From the NCBI RefSeq assembly GCF_018310535.1, contig NZ_CP074102.1, forward strand, positions 4,092,001-4,156,000: DNA of 64,000 nt, read 5' to 3'. The notes under the pieces are model-generated. The model was given only the letters and a program-made list of their open reading frames with translations, ran no database searches and had not been told where the DNA came from. The position numbers and the translations under genes are program-made. This DNA is from Streptomyces mirabilis. Its GTDB lineage: Bacteria > Actinomycetota > Actinomycetes > Streptomycetales > Streptomycetaceae. This document shows positions 63,672 through 64,000 of this stretch, one piece after another. Position 1 is the stretch's first letter. Each line of letters starts with the position of its first letter.

Positions 63672-64000
63672 TCAGCGGGCTTCGGGCGCGCCGAACCAGC
63701 GGTGCAGCGTCGCGCACAGCTCCGCCGAGCCGGTGTCCGCCCAGGCCACATAGCCGTCGGGGCGGACCAGCACCGCGGCGGCGCCGCCGAACGCGGCCGG
63801 GTCCTGCGGGGTACCGGTGACAACGGTGACGCGGTCCTTCCAGCGAGCGGCCGCCTCGCGCAGCACGGAGTCGTCGGCGAGGTCGAGCAGCACGCCCTGG
63901 GCGGCGTGGAGAAGTTCCGGTGTACGGACCTCGCCGGCGGCGGTGTTCAGCGCCCGCGGCGGCAACCGGCGCCCGACCAGCGAGTCTCCGGCGTCCCCGA
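63672..64000 (-). CDS. FAD-dependent aromatic hydroxylase, C-terminal part (cut by the window end)
   Basis: Only the last roughly 109 residues are visible. They are the thioredoxin-like C-terminal domain of PgaE-type hydroxylases: GRRLPPRALNTAAG, LLHAAQGVLLDLADDSVLREAAARW and VRPDGYVAWADTG. The domain is clearly homologous to residues about 385-490 of the hydroxylase encoded at 49324-50799. The frame is open to position 64000, so the gene continues to the right. The TTG at 63965 is not the true start. Confidence 0.85.
   Translation of the reverse strand, partial: GDAGDSLVGRRLPPRALNTAAGEVRTPELLHAAQGVLLDLADDSVLREAAARWKDRVTVVTGTPQDPAAFGGAAAVLVRPDGYVAWADTGSAELCATLHRWFGAPEAR

Overview
The window is high-GC actinobacterial DNA and almost certainly comes from a Streptomyces chromosome. 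The evidence is strong G/C third-position bias, many GTG and TTG starts, mycothiol-type and F420-type enzyme families, Ser/Thr kinases, a proteasome-activator homologue and two perfect copies of the Streptomyces parS sequence. From memory, the gene order of the first 41 kb (D,D-carboxypeptidase, bkd operon, orphan response regulator, two Ser/Thr kinases, moeA, second bkd operon, Lrp/AsnC regulator, paaN) resembles the oriC-proximal core of S. coelicolor around SCO3811-SCO3842. The parS sites fit that placement. No database search was possible.

Layout: 0-7 kb holds a serine-recombinase relic, a cupin gene divergent from a GlxA/AraC-type regulator, a LURP-one protein, a nitrilase-family amidase, a mycothiol-dependent-isomerase-family protein and a GntR-MFS operon. 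6.8-12.6 kb holds a secreted D,D-carboxypeptidase, the first bkdABC operon for branched-chain 2-oxoacid oxidation and an orphan NarL/DevR-type response regulator. 12.7-20.5 kb holds a PPOX-fold protein with a DevR-like box, a phosphotransferase, two transmembrane Ser/Thr kinases, a Bpa-type proteasome activator, a small surface protein and a quinone oxidoreductase. 20.7-23.55 kb looks inserted or rearranged: a stand-alone RCK domain, a full-length potassium channel paralogue, a lipoprotein and a parS site. 23.6-38.5 kb is catabolic and cofactor territory: moeA, a mobA fusion, the second bkdABC operon with a divergent Lrp regulator, paaN, paaH and a TetR gene, a TrmH-HTTM-DUF5819 operon and an acyl-CoA dehydrogenase. 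Repeated ACCGA-N4-TCGGT palindromes suggest that one PaaR-like TetR protein controls several of these units.

From about 41.5 kb the content becomes accessory: HxlR and WYL regulators, an azoreductase and an NmrA-like protein. From 45.8 kb to the right edge lies part of an aromatic (type II) polyketide gene cluster. It contains a Tat-exported bicovalent flavin oxidase, a flavin-dependent halogenase, two FAD hydroxylases (one cut by the window end), a PPOX/F420-type reductase, a flavin reductase, a two-domain ABM oxygenase, a didomain aromatase/cyclase, an Sfp-type phosphopantetheinyl transferase, acyl-CoA carboxylase beta and epsilon subunits, a carrier-protein-like protein lacking the attachment serine, two MFS exporters, a cation/proton antiporter and an HxlR regulator. 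The minimal PKS (KS-alpha, KS-beta, canonical ACP) is not visible and presumably lies beyond position 64000. The most likely product is a halogenated, heavily oxidised aromatic polyketide. The cluster contains a perfect parS site and sits in what otherwise looks like the conserved oriC-proximal core.
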